Source: Exiguobacterium sp. KRL4 (GTDB lineage: Bacteria; Bacillota; Bacilli; Exiguobacteriales; Exiguobacteriaceae). From it: a stretch of 64,000 nucleotides of DNA. Location of the stretch: NCBI RefSeq assembly GCF_001870785.1, contig NZ_MOLV01000004.1, positions 1 to 64,000 of the forward strand, written 5' to 3'. The translations under genes and the position numbers were made by a program. How positions within the stretch are numbered: the first letter of the stretch is position 1; each line of letters begins with the position of its first letter. Below the pieces are notes generated by a model, which was given only the letters and a program-made list of their open reading frames with translations, was not told where the DNA came from and did not search any database. Shown piece after piece: positions 46,947 through 54,288 of the stretch.

Positions 46947-47060
46947 AAACCCTTCAGGGTGGGAACCACCCGATGAGCTTGGTAAATAACCGTAGCTAGT
47001 AAAAGTACGATCTTCCCAAGAAGCTCCCACTTCAATTTGTGAAGCAAATAAGTGGTGAGT
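46940..47060 (+). ncRNA. Candidate omega-RNA scaffold at the right end of the IS
   Basis: By analogy with characterised TnpB systems, the guide RNA overlaps the tnpB 3' end and the right end. Visible structure: GGGTGG-gaa-CCACCC-type hairpin (46957-46971) and the right-end hairpin (47024-47059). The guide would be the roughly 16-20 bases following the right end. No transcript evidence; limits are approximate. Confidence 0.45.
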
Positions 47061-47145
47061 AGTTCACGAAACCTCGCAGCGTAGAAAAGCGTTTACGTTG
47101 CAATTTGAAGTGAATTTCTGAATGATGAATGGGGGAGGGATCAAG

Positions 47146-48237
47146 ATGAAGATTATAGCAATCGAACCAACACCAAGTCCAAACAATATGAAAGTGATCG
47201 TCGATGAGACATTTTCTGAAAAGGGCCAAACATTTGAACATACGTTTGGAGCGCCAGAGCATATCGCAAAGTTACTGGACATACCAGGCATCAAATCGGT
47301 CTACCAGGTGAGCGACTTTTTAGCCGTCGAACGTTTTCCGAAATACGACTGGCGAACACTTGTCATTGAGATTCGTCGTGCCTTTGGCGAAGTACTCAGC
47401 GATGTCGAACAACATGAAACGGATGCAGCGTTTGAACCGGTTCATTTATTCGTCCAGTTTATTTTAGGTGTCCCGATGCAACTGAAAGGGGTCAAAGGTC
47501 TGGAAGAAAAACGACATGGTTTACCTGAACGATTCCGTGAAGCGGCTTTATTTGTTCAACCCTATGTCAAAAACGTCATCAGCGATCGTCGGTGGGTAGA
47601 GCAAGCACCACGCTATGGGGATTTAGATGACAGTTTAGCGGAAGTCGCTCAAGAAATTGAAGTGGCTTACCCTCAGGAGCGAATTGAACGCTTAAAAACG
47701 ATTGCTTCAGGAGAAGAAGTGACGTTTGATGGGGAAACGTTAACTTCAGCTGATTGGAAACAACGATTTGCAGCGTTGGATGAGTTACCAATTGATCTGA
47801 AATGGGTGCCTGCCTACGCTAAAATGCTCCAGGATGAAAAAATGCAAATCAGAAGACAGGCTGTCGTCAAGCTCGGGATGTTTGAAGAGAGTCGACTTGA
47901 GTTATTAGAATACATCACGAATGCGTTACACGATCCGTCAAGTAGTGTGCGCCGAACGGCTGGAGATACGATTTCCGACTGGGCGTTACCTGAAGCGGAA
48001 CCAATGATGATTGAGGCGCTGACTGATAAAAACAAATTAGTGCGTTGGCGAGCAGCACGCTTTTTATTTGATGTTGGGACAGAACAATCGATTCCACGAT
48101 TAACGGAAGCGGTTCAAGATCGTGAATATGAAGTGGCGCTACAAGCTGAATTGGCTTTGGCTCGAATCGAGAGTGGGGAAGAAGCACTAGGGACGGTGTG
48201 GCAACAAATGAATCGAATGACCGGTGAAGGTTCATGA
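47146..48237 (+). CDS. Conserved virulence factor C-like protein (CvfC/YpgR; NifU-N domain plus HEAT repeats)
   Basis: A 363-aa protein. The N-terminal 85 residues (KIIAIEPTPSPNNMKVIVDE, GIKSVYQVSDFLAVERFPKYDW) match the Nfu/NifU N-terminal scaffold domain. From about residue 230, helical HEAT-like repeats appear (QIRRQAVVKLGMFEESRLEL, PSSSVRRTAGDTISDWALPE, KLVRWRAARFLFDVG, EYEVALQAELALARI). CvfC is a virulence-affecting protein in S. aureus of unknown mechanism. GGGGGAGGG precedes ATG 47146. The gene starts 84 bases after the IS right end, so the insertion may have replaced its promoter region. Confidence 0.85.
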   Translation: MKIIAIEPTPSPNNMKVIVDETFSEKGQTFEHTFGAPEHIAKLLDIPGIKSVYQVSDFLAVERFPKYDWRTLVIEIRRAFGEVLSDVEQHETDAAFEPVHLFVQFILGVPMQLKGVKGLEEKRHGLPERFREAALFVQPYVKNVISDRRWVEQAPRYGDLDDSLAEVAQEIEVAYPQERIERLKTIASGEEVTFDGETLTSADWKQRFAALDELPIDLKWVPAYAKMLQDEKMQIRRQAVVKLGMFEESRLELLEYITNALHDPSSSVRRTAGDTISDWALPEAEPMMIEALTDKNKLVRWRAARFLFDVGTEQSIPRLTEAVQDREYEVALQAELALARIESGEEALGTVWQQMNRMTGEGS

Positions 48238-48594
48238 GAACTTGAAAAAAAGAGCGTAAGAAGAACCATTCGACAAAATAACACATAGGTTGTCTAGGTA
48301 TATTTTCCCTGTCGATTAAGATAATTGGAAAAAAATGAATATTATTTTGTAATGGTTTTGAAATGGAATTGAAATATGTTGATAAACCGCCAATTTTAAG
48401 ATGTATGTGCCAACTAATTGAATGTGTAAAAAAATGGTTGTATCTTTTGTAATAAAGTTTTGACACGAAATGTCGAACGAGAATTTCCTGATGTTTTTAC
48501 CGGTTTGATAAAGTGAAATCACAATAACTGATTCGATTTCAAACAGCTATTTTGGTTTGACTGACATCTGACATAACAAAGGAGATTCGGGGAT
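48238..48594. other. AT-rich gene-free stretch
   Basis: About 350 bases between the CvfC-like gene and the 70-aa gene. It contains no convincing open frame, hairpin terminator or riboswitch that I can see. TTGACA at 48460-48465 has no -10 at a proper distance. GGAGATTCGGGG before 48595 is the next ribosome site. Confidence 0.5.
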
Positions 48595-48807
48595 ATGATA
48601 CTTTTTGCTGAAACAGATTTAGCGGTAGGATACAAAGAACGGACGGCGACAGGTGTATTCGTGACGATCGAAACAATGGACAGTCGGACGATCACACTTG
48701 TCGCACCAGCTACTGCGACGGACGCGATTTGCGACGAATTGTTCGTGACGGGGATCGAACAATTGTTTTCCATGACAAAAGCGAATGTAACGATTCCAGT
48801 TGCCTAA
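48595..48807 (+). CDS. Small protein, 70 aa, unrecognised
   Basis: MILFAETDLAVGYKERTATG, FVTIETMDSRTITLVAPATA and a C-terminal QLFSMTKANVTIPVA. Alternating hydrophobic and polar residues suggest a small beta-rich fold with one helix (ATDAICDELFV). Not secreted. AAAGGAGATTCGGGG precedes the ATG and a near-perfect terminator follows, so it is probably a real gene. No family recognised. Confidence 0.6.
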   Translation: MILFAETDLAVGYKERTATGVFVTIETMDSRTITLVAPATATDAICDELFVTGIEQLFSMTKANVTIPVA

Positions 48808-48820
48808 CGTAGGAAGCAAA

Positions 48821-48859
48821 GAGGTAGGATAAGGTCAAACCTTATCCTACCTCTTTTTT
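48821..48859 (+). terminator. Terminator of the 70-aa gene
   Basis: GAGGTAGGATAAGG / CCTTATCCTACCTC perfect 14-base stem, loop tcaaa, six T. Confidence 0.93.
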
Positions 48860-48902
48860 GTGCTAAAATCGGCAGTAGAAGAAGTAGAAAGGGGGCGTTG
48901 TT

Positions 48903-49376
48903 TTGAAATGGATCACCCGGTTATCCTGTTTATGTATACTGACATTGATCATGGTCGGCTGCAGTCAGCAAGAACAACAGAAGCAGCCTGGACAAACGAC
49001 AAAAAGCGATGTTTTGGAGCAACCAGTTGAAATCACGGTATCTGCAAAGCAAACGAAGCCGACAGTAGTGGAAGCAATCGTGTTGTTGAAGAATCCTAAC
49101 GATGAGAACCTGACAATAACGTTTCCGACATCCCAACGATTTGAATTGATCGTCAAAGATGACAACGAAAAAGTTTTGTATACGTTCTCAGAAGAACAGG
49201 TATTTACCCAAGCGATTGAACAGGAACGTTTTGAAGCACTGGGGACGAGGCGTTACGAAGTAAGCATTGAACTTCCGGCTTCAAGTAATCCAGAAAAAAT
49301 CGAGGTCTCAACGATTCGACAGGTGGAAGGTGCGGCTGCATCGGTTACGACGGGTCAAAATGAAATTGTAAAATAA
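48903..49376 (+). CDS. Lipoprotein with BsuPI-type domain
   Basis: A 157-aa predicted lipoprotein: signal peptide [19 protein letters not shown] with lipobox MVGC (Cys20), a Gln-rich linker, then a beta-sandwich of the intracellular-proteinase-inhibitor (BsuPI) type, with [39 protein letters not shown] and the closing [10 protein letters not shown] (cited in part). Role unknown; such domains act as small extracellular binding modules. It starts with TTG behind AAAGGGGG. It is 34 bases before nadE. Confidence 0.78.
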   Translation: MKWITRLSCLCILTLIMVGCSQQEQQKQPGQTTKSDVLEQPVEITVSAKQTKPTVVEAIVLLKNPNDENLTITFPTSQRFELIVKDDNEKVLYTFSEEQVFTQAIEQERFEALGTRRYEVSIELPASSNPEKIEVSTIRQVEGAAASVTTGQNEIVK

Positions 49377-49410
49377 GTTAAGCCAAACGCTGAAGGAGAG
49401 TGACGGTTTC

Positions 49411-50226
49411 ATGCAACAGGAGATCATTCAAGTGACTGGAGTCAAATCGGTCATCATGGCTGAAGACGAAATTAAACAACGGATTCAATTTTTAAAAGAG
49501 TATCTTGTGCACACGGGAGCAAAAGGGTTTGTGCTCGGGATTTCAGGTGGACAAGATTCATCATTAGCAGGACGTTTATGCCAGCTCGCGATCGAAGAGT
49601 TACGAGATGAGACGGAGCGAGACTATCAGTTTTATGCCGTCCGCCTGCCTCACGGTCAACAGCAGGATGAATCCGATGCGCAACTCGCTTTATCGTTCAT
49701 TCGACCGGATCACGCATTGCGTGTCGATATCAAACCAGCCGTCGCTGCCTCGATGGCTTCATTCGAACAAGCAACTGGTCAGGTTCTGTCGGATTTCAGT
49801 AAAGGAAATACAAAAGCTCGTGAACGGATGAAGGCACAGTATGATTTAGCAGCACACTTCGGTTGTTTAGTCGTCGGGACGGATCATGCAGCAGAATTCG
49901 TGACCGGATTCTATACGAAACATGGAGATGGTGCCTGCGACTTGACGCCATTGACAGGATTGAATAAACGGCAAGGAAAACAGTTGCTACGTCATTTAAA
50001 AGCACCTGACGGATTGATTGAGAAAGTGCCGACAGCTGATTTGGAGGACGATCAACCAGGATTGCCGGATGAACAAGCTTTAGGGATGACATACGATGAA
50101 ATTGATGATTATTTGGAAGGTAAGCAGATTTCAGCGGAAAGCCAAGCTAAATTAGAAGCACAATATAAACGTGTAGGTCATAAACATCATATGCCTGTTT
50201 CACCGCTCGACACATGGTGGAAATAA
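49411..50226 (+). CDS. nadE: Ammonia-dependent NAD+ synthetase
   Basis: A 271-aa NadE making NAD from deamido-NAD and ammonia. The PP-loop is [18 protein letters not shown], then [68 protein letters not shown] and [18 protein letters not shown] (cited in part). No glutaminase domain is present, consistent with the short ammonia-dependent class. AAGGAGAG precedes ATG. A terminator follows. Confidence 0.96.
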   Translation: MQQEIIQVTGVKSVIMAEDEIKQRIQFLKEYLVHTGAKGFVLGISGGQDSSLAGRLCQLAIEELRDETERDYQFYAVRLPHGQQQDESDAQLALSFIRPDHALRVDIKPAVAASMASFEQATGQVLSDFSKGNTKARERMKAQYDLAAHFGCLVVGTDHAAEFVTGFYTKHGDGACDLTPLTGLNKRQGKQLLRHLKAPDGLIEKVPTADLEDDQPGLPDEQALGMTYDEIDDYLEGKQISAESQAKLEAQYKRVGHKHHMPVSPLDTWWK

Positions 50227-50242
50227 GTCACATCACGTAAGA

Positions 50243-50269
50243 AACGATAGCATCTGCTGTCGTTTTTTT
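50243..50269 (+). terminator. Terminator of nadE
   Basis: AACGATAGCA-tc-TGCTGTCGTT with seven T. Confidence 0.85.
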
Positions 50270-50333
50270 CGTCTAAAATCGGGAAAAGGACTACAAGATC
50301 AGACAACTGTTGAGAAAGTCGGAGGTGAAGGAC

Positions 50334-51629
50334 GTGGAGACGATTGCTGTTGTCGGTGGAGGGTTAGCAGGTTTATCAGTTGCAGCGTTACTTGCGCGTC
50401 AAGGAAAACAGGTCCATCTGTATGATGCCGGTCTACTGGGCGGGCGGGCAACCTCACAAGTCATCAAAGGTTTTACGTTCAATTACGGAGCCCATGCCAT
50501 TTATGGGCGTGACCAGTCCATCCTACGGACGATCATCAAGACGTTGAAGCTGGAGATCACATGGCTCGATTTTTCTTCGACCAAAGCGAAATATGAATTC
50601 GCAGGTCATCTGACGGCGGCGCCTGCGAATGCAATCGGACTATTAAAAACAGAAGTCATCGGTGGGACGGATAAACTCCGATTTACATGGGAGGTCGTCA
50701 AAACGGTGTTGCATCTCGAGCGGGGAACACCAGATGTATCGATTGGTCAATGGTTGGCTCAAGAAAACGTAGAAGCGGACGTCTCGCGTCTGATGCTTGA
50801 CTTAGCTTCAAGTAATTTCTTTACGACAGAACCGGAAAATATTCCTTCAGTCGTTTATTTTGATTATTACCGGAAACTATTTCGGACGCGAAAACCGGTT
50901 TCATACATTGCTGGGGGGTGGCAAGTACTGATTACTGAGCTGGAACGTGTGTTACAAGAAAATGAGGGGACGATCCATCGAAAAACAAAAATTACTGCGA
51001 TTGAAGAAATTGAGCAACGTTATCTGTTGCGTGATCGAAAAAAAGACGAGTGGACTGCTGATCGGGTCATATTCGCCCTTCCGCCTCGCGATATGCGGAA
51101 ATTGGCATTACCGGCGCCGATTCAGTCCTTCATCGAACCGTTCGCCTATTATGAACCGGTCGAAGTATTGGTCTATGATGTTGGTCTCAGTCCTTATATC
51201 CAAACACCATTTTCATATGTCTATGACCGGACGCATCAACTATTCGTAACGGATTTATCCCACTATGATCCAAGCATTGCACCGAAAAACGGACAAGTTT
51301 TACAAGTGGTTGCTTATTTGGCGCATCAGTATGTCGGGAATCCAGACTATCTCGCAAAAAAAGTGAAACAGATTCATCGTTTGCTGGATCAACATTATCC
51401 GGGATGGCGCGATCAGTTAACCGTCGAGCGAACAATGAAGCGGGCCATCGTACAAGAAATCAAATGGAAGATGGGACAAATCGCTTTACCTTGTTTTATG
51501 AACGAAGGCACTGGAGGGACGATTACTTTCGTCGGAGACTGGTGTGAGGGAGAAGGTCAATTATCGGAGTTATCCTTTTCGAGCGCCTATACCGTGGCGA
51601 CCGCATGGGAACAAAAAAACGCTCATTGA
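50334..51629 (+). CDS. FAD-dependent amine oxidoreductase (phytoene desaturase-like fold)
   Basis: A 431-aa flavoprotein. The FAD motif AVVGGGLAGLSVAALLARQG is at residues 5-24, followed by the GGRATSQVIKGFTFNYGAH region (about 44-62) as in phytoene desaturases and protoporphyrinogen-type oxidases, and a C-terminal TITFVGDWCEGEGQLSELSFSSAYTVA (cited in part), the second FAD contact. The substrate is uncertain; there is no phytoene synthase next to it. GTG 50334 is chosen because GGAGGTG lies 6 bases upstream; a TTG at 50310 has none. Its stop overlaps the end of convergent bdbC. Confidence 0.82.
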   Translation: METIAVVGGGLAGLSVAALLARQGKQVHLYDAGLLGGRATSQVIKGFTFNYGAHAIYGRDQSILRTIIKTLKLEITWLDFSSTKAKYEFAGHLTAAPANAIGLLKTEVIGGTDKLRFTWEVVKTVLHLERGTPDVSIGQWLAQENVEADVSRLMLDLASSNFFTTEPENIPSVVYFDYYRKLFRTRKPVSYIAGGWQVLITELERVLQENEGTIHRKTKITAIEEIEQRYLLRDRKKDEWTADRVIFALPPRDMRKLALPAPIQSFIEPFAYYEPVEVLVYDVGLSPYIQTPFSYVYDRTHQLFVTDLSHYDPSIAPKNGQVLQVVAYLAHQYVGNPDYLAKKVKQIHRLLDQHYPGWRDQLTVERTMKRAIVQEIKWKMGQIALPCFMNEGTGGTITFVGDWCEGEGQLSELSFSSAYTVATAWEQKNAH

Positions 51630-51639
51630 GCGTTTTTTT
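51613..51639. terminator. Bidirectional terminator inside two convergent gene ends
   Basis: AAAAAAACGCTCA-t-TGAGCGTTTTTTT spans the last codons of the FAD oxidoreductase (KNAH-stop) and of bdbC (QQKNAQ-stop). Confidence 0.88.
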
Positions 51640-52015
51640 GTTGGGGATAAAAGGCGAGGATGACAAGTAGCGTAAATGCCACCAGACTCATCATCGGAAT
51701 CGTCAAGAACCCAAAATAATTGACCCATTTAATCAGACACCCATTCGTACAGAGGGCTTCTCCGTCCGGCAAACGTTCCAATATGACGTGATAGGCCGCA
51801 ACCGCAAAACCAAGTAACGTATACAAGCGGATGAAAAAGGCATCGACTGGTCGGTTGCGGAACAACGAAACGAGTAAATAGATGGCCGTCGTATACATGA
51901 ACAATCGTTGCCACCAACACAACGGACAGGGAATGAAACCTCGAATCTCACTAAAATATAGACTCCCGAGAGTCGCGATCGTTGAGACGATTAACATAAA
52001 ATGATAGCGTGACAT
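51623..52015 (-). CDS. bdbC: Disulfide oxidoreductase BdbC (DsbB family)
   Basis: A 130-aa membrane protein with four helices. The two redox Cys pairs of DsbB/BdbC are visible: PCPLCWWQR (Cys30 and Cys33) and ALCTNGCLIKW (about 88 and 92). BdbC reoxidises the extracytoplasmic thiol oxidase BdbD, needed for ComGC and ComEC pseudopilus and uptake proteins. No bdbD lies next to it in this window. It overlaps the convergent gene by 7 bases. Confidence 0.92.
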   Translation of the reverse strand: MSRYHFMLIVSTIATLGSLYFSEIRGFIPCPLCWWQRLFMYTTAIYLLVSLFRNRPVDAFFIRLYTLLGFAVAAYHVILERLPDGEALCTNGCLIKWVNYFGFLTIPMMSLVAFTLLVILAFYPQQKNAQ

Positions 52016-52080
52016 ATGTACCTTCCTCTCTAACGTGTTAAACTAATGCCATCTTATATCATGAGGAGTCGAATCATACA

Positions 52081-52971
52081 TTGCAAGTGTCGGAAATGGA
52101 AATGTTGATTACGTTATCGGAAGAATTGAACATGCGAAGAGCAGCGGAACGTCTCTTCGTCTCCCAACCGGCCCTCAGCCAACGGCTAGTGGCGATCGAG
52201 CGACGCTGGGCGACGAAACTTTTCATTCGTTCGTCTCGCGGATTAAGTATCACACCTCAAGGGGAAAAGGTCATCGGACTTGCAAAAGAGATGAACCGAA
52301 AAGAGTTGGAACTAAAAAGTGAACTGACCGCAGAAGAAGGAGCCGTCTATGGGACGCTCCGAATCGCCGTTGCCTCGATCATGGGGCAGTATTGGCTCCC
52401 CCGTGTCCTGAAACGGTTTGTCGAACGGTATCCCCATGTGCGGATCCAACTCGTCACGGGGTGGTCGAGTGAGATGATGCGTCATATGTTAGAAGAACAT
52501 TTTCATATCGGCATCATCCGGGGGAATCCGGACTGGAAAGGCGTGAAGGAACGCCTGTTTTCTGATCCATTGTATCTTGTTGATAGCGAACTGACATCAT
52601 TAGAGCAACTCCGGAAAACAGAACGTCCTTTCATTCAGTTTAAGAGTGACTCGACATATTACCAGGAAATTTTAGAATGGTGGCAAGATCGTTTTTCCAG
52701 TCCACCAGCCCGGACACTTGTCGTCGATCAAATTGAGACATGTAAGCAGATGGCTCTCCACGGAATTGGATTTGCCATCTTACCGGAATCGACGATCCAC
52801 GAAGCGAATGAAGTGATGCAAATTCCACTCAAAACATCATCCGGGAAAATTCTAAAGCGGGACACATGGATTCTATCAACGGAATCGATGCTTGAATTAA
52901 AACAGGTCCAGGCGTTTTGGGACATCGTAAAAGAAGAAGGAGGAAGTCGGTCAGATGGAATACGCAATTGA
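52081..52971 (+). CDS. LysR family transcriptional regulator
   Basis: A 296-aa LysR protein. The N-terminal helix-turn-helix is NMRRAAERLFVSQPALSQRL (residues about 17-36), with GLSITPQGEKVIGLAKEM after it, and the effector domain starts at GTLRIAVASIMGQYWLP. It begins with TTG at 52081 behind GAGGAG at a longish distance. It overlaps the downstream YkuR-type deacetylase gene by 17 bases, so the two are co-transcribed, unusual for LysR regulators, which are more often divergent from their target. Confidence 0.88.
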   Translation: MQVSEMEMLITLSEELNMRRAAERLFVSQPALSQRLVAIERRWATKLFIRSSRGLSITPQGEKVIGLAKEMNRKELELKSELTAEEGAVYGTLRIAVASIMGQYWLPRVLKRFVERYPHVRIQLVTGWSSEMMRHMLEEHFHIGIIRGNPDWKGVKERLFSDPLYLVDSELTSLEQLRKTERPFIQFKSDSTYYQEILEWWQDRFSSPPARTLVVDQIETCKQMALHGIGFAILPESTIHEANEVMQIPLKTSSGKILKRDTWILSTESMLELKQVQAFWDIVKEEGGSRSDGIRN

Positions 52972-54067
52972 AATGCGCCGTGAACTTCATAAAATACCGG
53001 AACCTGGATTCAAGGAGTTCAAAACGCAAGCTTTCATTTTAAATCAAATCCGGTCCTATCCGGAAAATCGAGTCAGCTATGATACGTTCGAGACAGGCGT
53101 ATTCGTTCGGGTCAAAGGATTAACAGGGAACCGGACAATTGGCTATCGTGCGGATATTGACGGATTACCGATTGAAGAAGCAACCGGACTTCCGTTTTGC
53201 TCAGAGCATCCAGGGTTCATGCATGCATGTGGACATGATATCCATGCCTCGATCGCATTAGGTTTATTACGCCGGATTGTTGAACTTCCGGTCATGGATG
53301 ATGTCGTCTTCTTGTTTCAGCCGGCGGAAGAAGGACCAGGTGGAGCTGAACCGATGATCAAAAGTCCGTTATTCGAAAAATATCGACCGAGCGAAATGTA
53401 CGGTTTACATGTTGCACCAGAATATCCAGTTGGAACGATAGCCAGTCGCCCAGGTGTTTTGTTTGCGAGTGCACGCGAAGTCCACATTACGATTTATGGG
53501 CAAAGTGGTCATGCGGCGTTTCCGCACTTGACCATTGACACCGTCGTCGCGCAAGCGGCTCTGATCATGCAATTGCAGACGATTGTCAGTCGATCGATCA
53601 ATCCGATGAACTGTAGTGTCATTACGATTGGCAAGGTCGAAGCGGGCATTCGGGAAAATGTCATCGCTGGTCGTGCCCTATTAGACGGCACGATGCGTGC
53701 GTTAAACGGAACGGACATGGAGAAATTAGAACAACGTGTGCGGGAAATCGTTCGCGGCATCGAAGCCTCATTTGGTGTCAAAATCGATTTACAGTTCGGT
53801 AATCGGTATTATGAGGTCGTTAATGATCAAAATGTCGTCAATAAATTTTCATCATTTGTGAAGATGAATGCAACGTACATCGAATGCGATGCTGCGATGA
53901 CAGGAGAAGATTTCGGCTTCATGTTAAAAGAAGTGCCGGGAATGATGTTTTGGCTTGGCGTCAACAATGCGACGTCTGGACTGCACCAGCCGACGCTCAA
54001 TCCGGATGAAGAAGCCATCCCGTTTGTGATCAACTTGTTGGATCATTATTTCAGAGAGTATGTCTAA
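52955..54067 (+). CDS. N-acetyldiaminopimelate deacetylase (M20 family, YkuR-like)
   Basis: A 370-aa M20D peptidase-like amidohydrolase. EMRRELHKIPEPGFKEFKT opens the protein, RADIDGLPIEEATGLPF holds the first metal Asp, HACGHDIHASIALGL the Cys and His ligands, QPAEEGPGGAEPM the Glu pair, GQSGHAAFPH the lid and GEDFGFMLKEVPG the last ligand region. Close likeness to B. subtilis YkuR suggests the acetylase branch of lysine/DAP synthesis; dapH, its usual partner, is not beside it. AAGGAGGAA precedes ATG. Confidence 0.87.
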   Translation: MEYAIEMRRELHKIPEPGFKEFKTQAFILNQIRSYPENRVSYDTFETGVFVRVKGLTGNRTIGYRADIDGLPIEEATGLPFCSEHPGFMHACGHDIHASIALGLLRRIVELPVMDDVVFLFQPAEEGPGGAEPMIKSPLFEKYRPSEMYGLHVAPEYPVGTIASRPGVLFASAREVHITIYGQSGHAAFPHLTIDTVVAQAALIMQLQTIVSRSINPMNCSVITIGKVEAGIRENVIAGRALLDGTMRALNGTDMEKLEQRVREIVRGIEASFGVKIDLQFGNRYYEVVNDQNVVNKFSSFVKMNATYIECDAAMTGEDFGFMLKEVPGMMFWLGVNNATSGLHQPTLNPDEEAIPFVINLLDHYFREYV

Positions 54068-54079
54068 ACAAAATACGTG

Positions 54080-54124
54080 ACAAGCAGCCCTTTATTCATG
54101 AAAAAACGGATAAAGGGCTTTCAT
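54080..54124 (+). terminator. Terminator of the LysR-deacetylase unit
   Basis: AGCCCTTTAT / ATAAAGGGCT hairpin then TTCATTTTAT. Confidence 0.7.
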
Positions 54125-54153
54125 TTTATGGAATGGAATAGTTTTCGAACGTT

Positions 54154-54171
54154 TTGTGAAATAAATCACGA
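54154..54171 (+). promoter_or_regulatory. Rex-like operator before cydAB
   Basis: TTGTGAAATAAATCACGA closely matches the Rex palindrome TTGTGAAATATTTCACAA (15 of 18). Rex senses NADH/NAD and represses cyd genes in B. subtilis. A second palindrome TGTGAACAA-TTTGTTACA (54178-54195 approx) follows. Confidence 0.6.
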
Positions 54172-54208
54172 GTATATGTGAACAATTTGTTACATCAAAC
54201 ATTAAGAA

Positions 54209-54237
54209 CAGACACAAATGATTATGTTCTCTATGAT
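54209..54237 (+). promoter_or_regulatory. Probable promoter of cydAB
   Basis: CAGACA, 17-base spacer, TATGAT (54232-54237). A leader of about 45 bases follows to the ATG. Confidence 0.45.
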
Positions 54238-54288
54238 ACGGATATAAACAATATATAGAAGTACGTTTAGAAAGAGGGGGCTATACAC

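Larger units (their letters stand above)
45325..47062 (+). mobile_element. IS200/IS605-family insertion sequence (tnpA and tnpB)
   Basis: About 1.74 kb with the tnpA-tnpB layout of IS605-type elements and no inverted terminal repeats. A left-end hairpin CTCCCACCT ... AGGTGGGAG is at 45330-45375 and a right-end hairpin CTCCCACTT ... AAGTGGTGAG at 47024-47059; the two share the CTCCCAC arm. Both genes are open and keep their catalytic residues. It is inserted between a terminator and the cvfC-like gene, so disrupts nothing. The exact ends are not fixed; limits are the hairpins plus a few bases. Confidence 0.88.
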
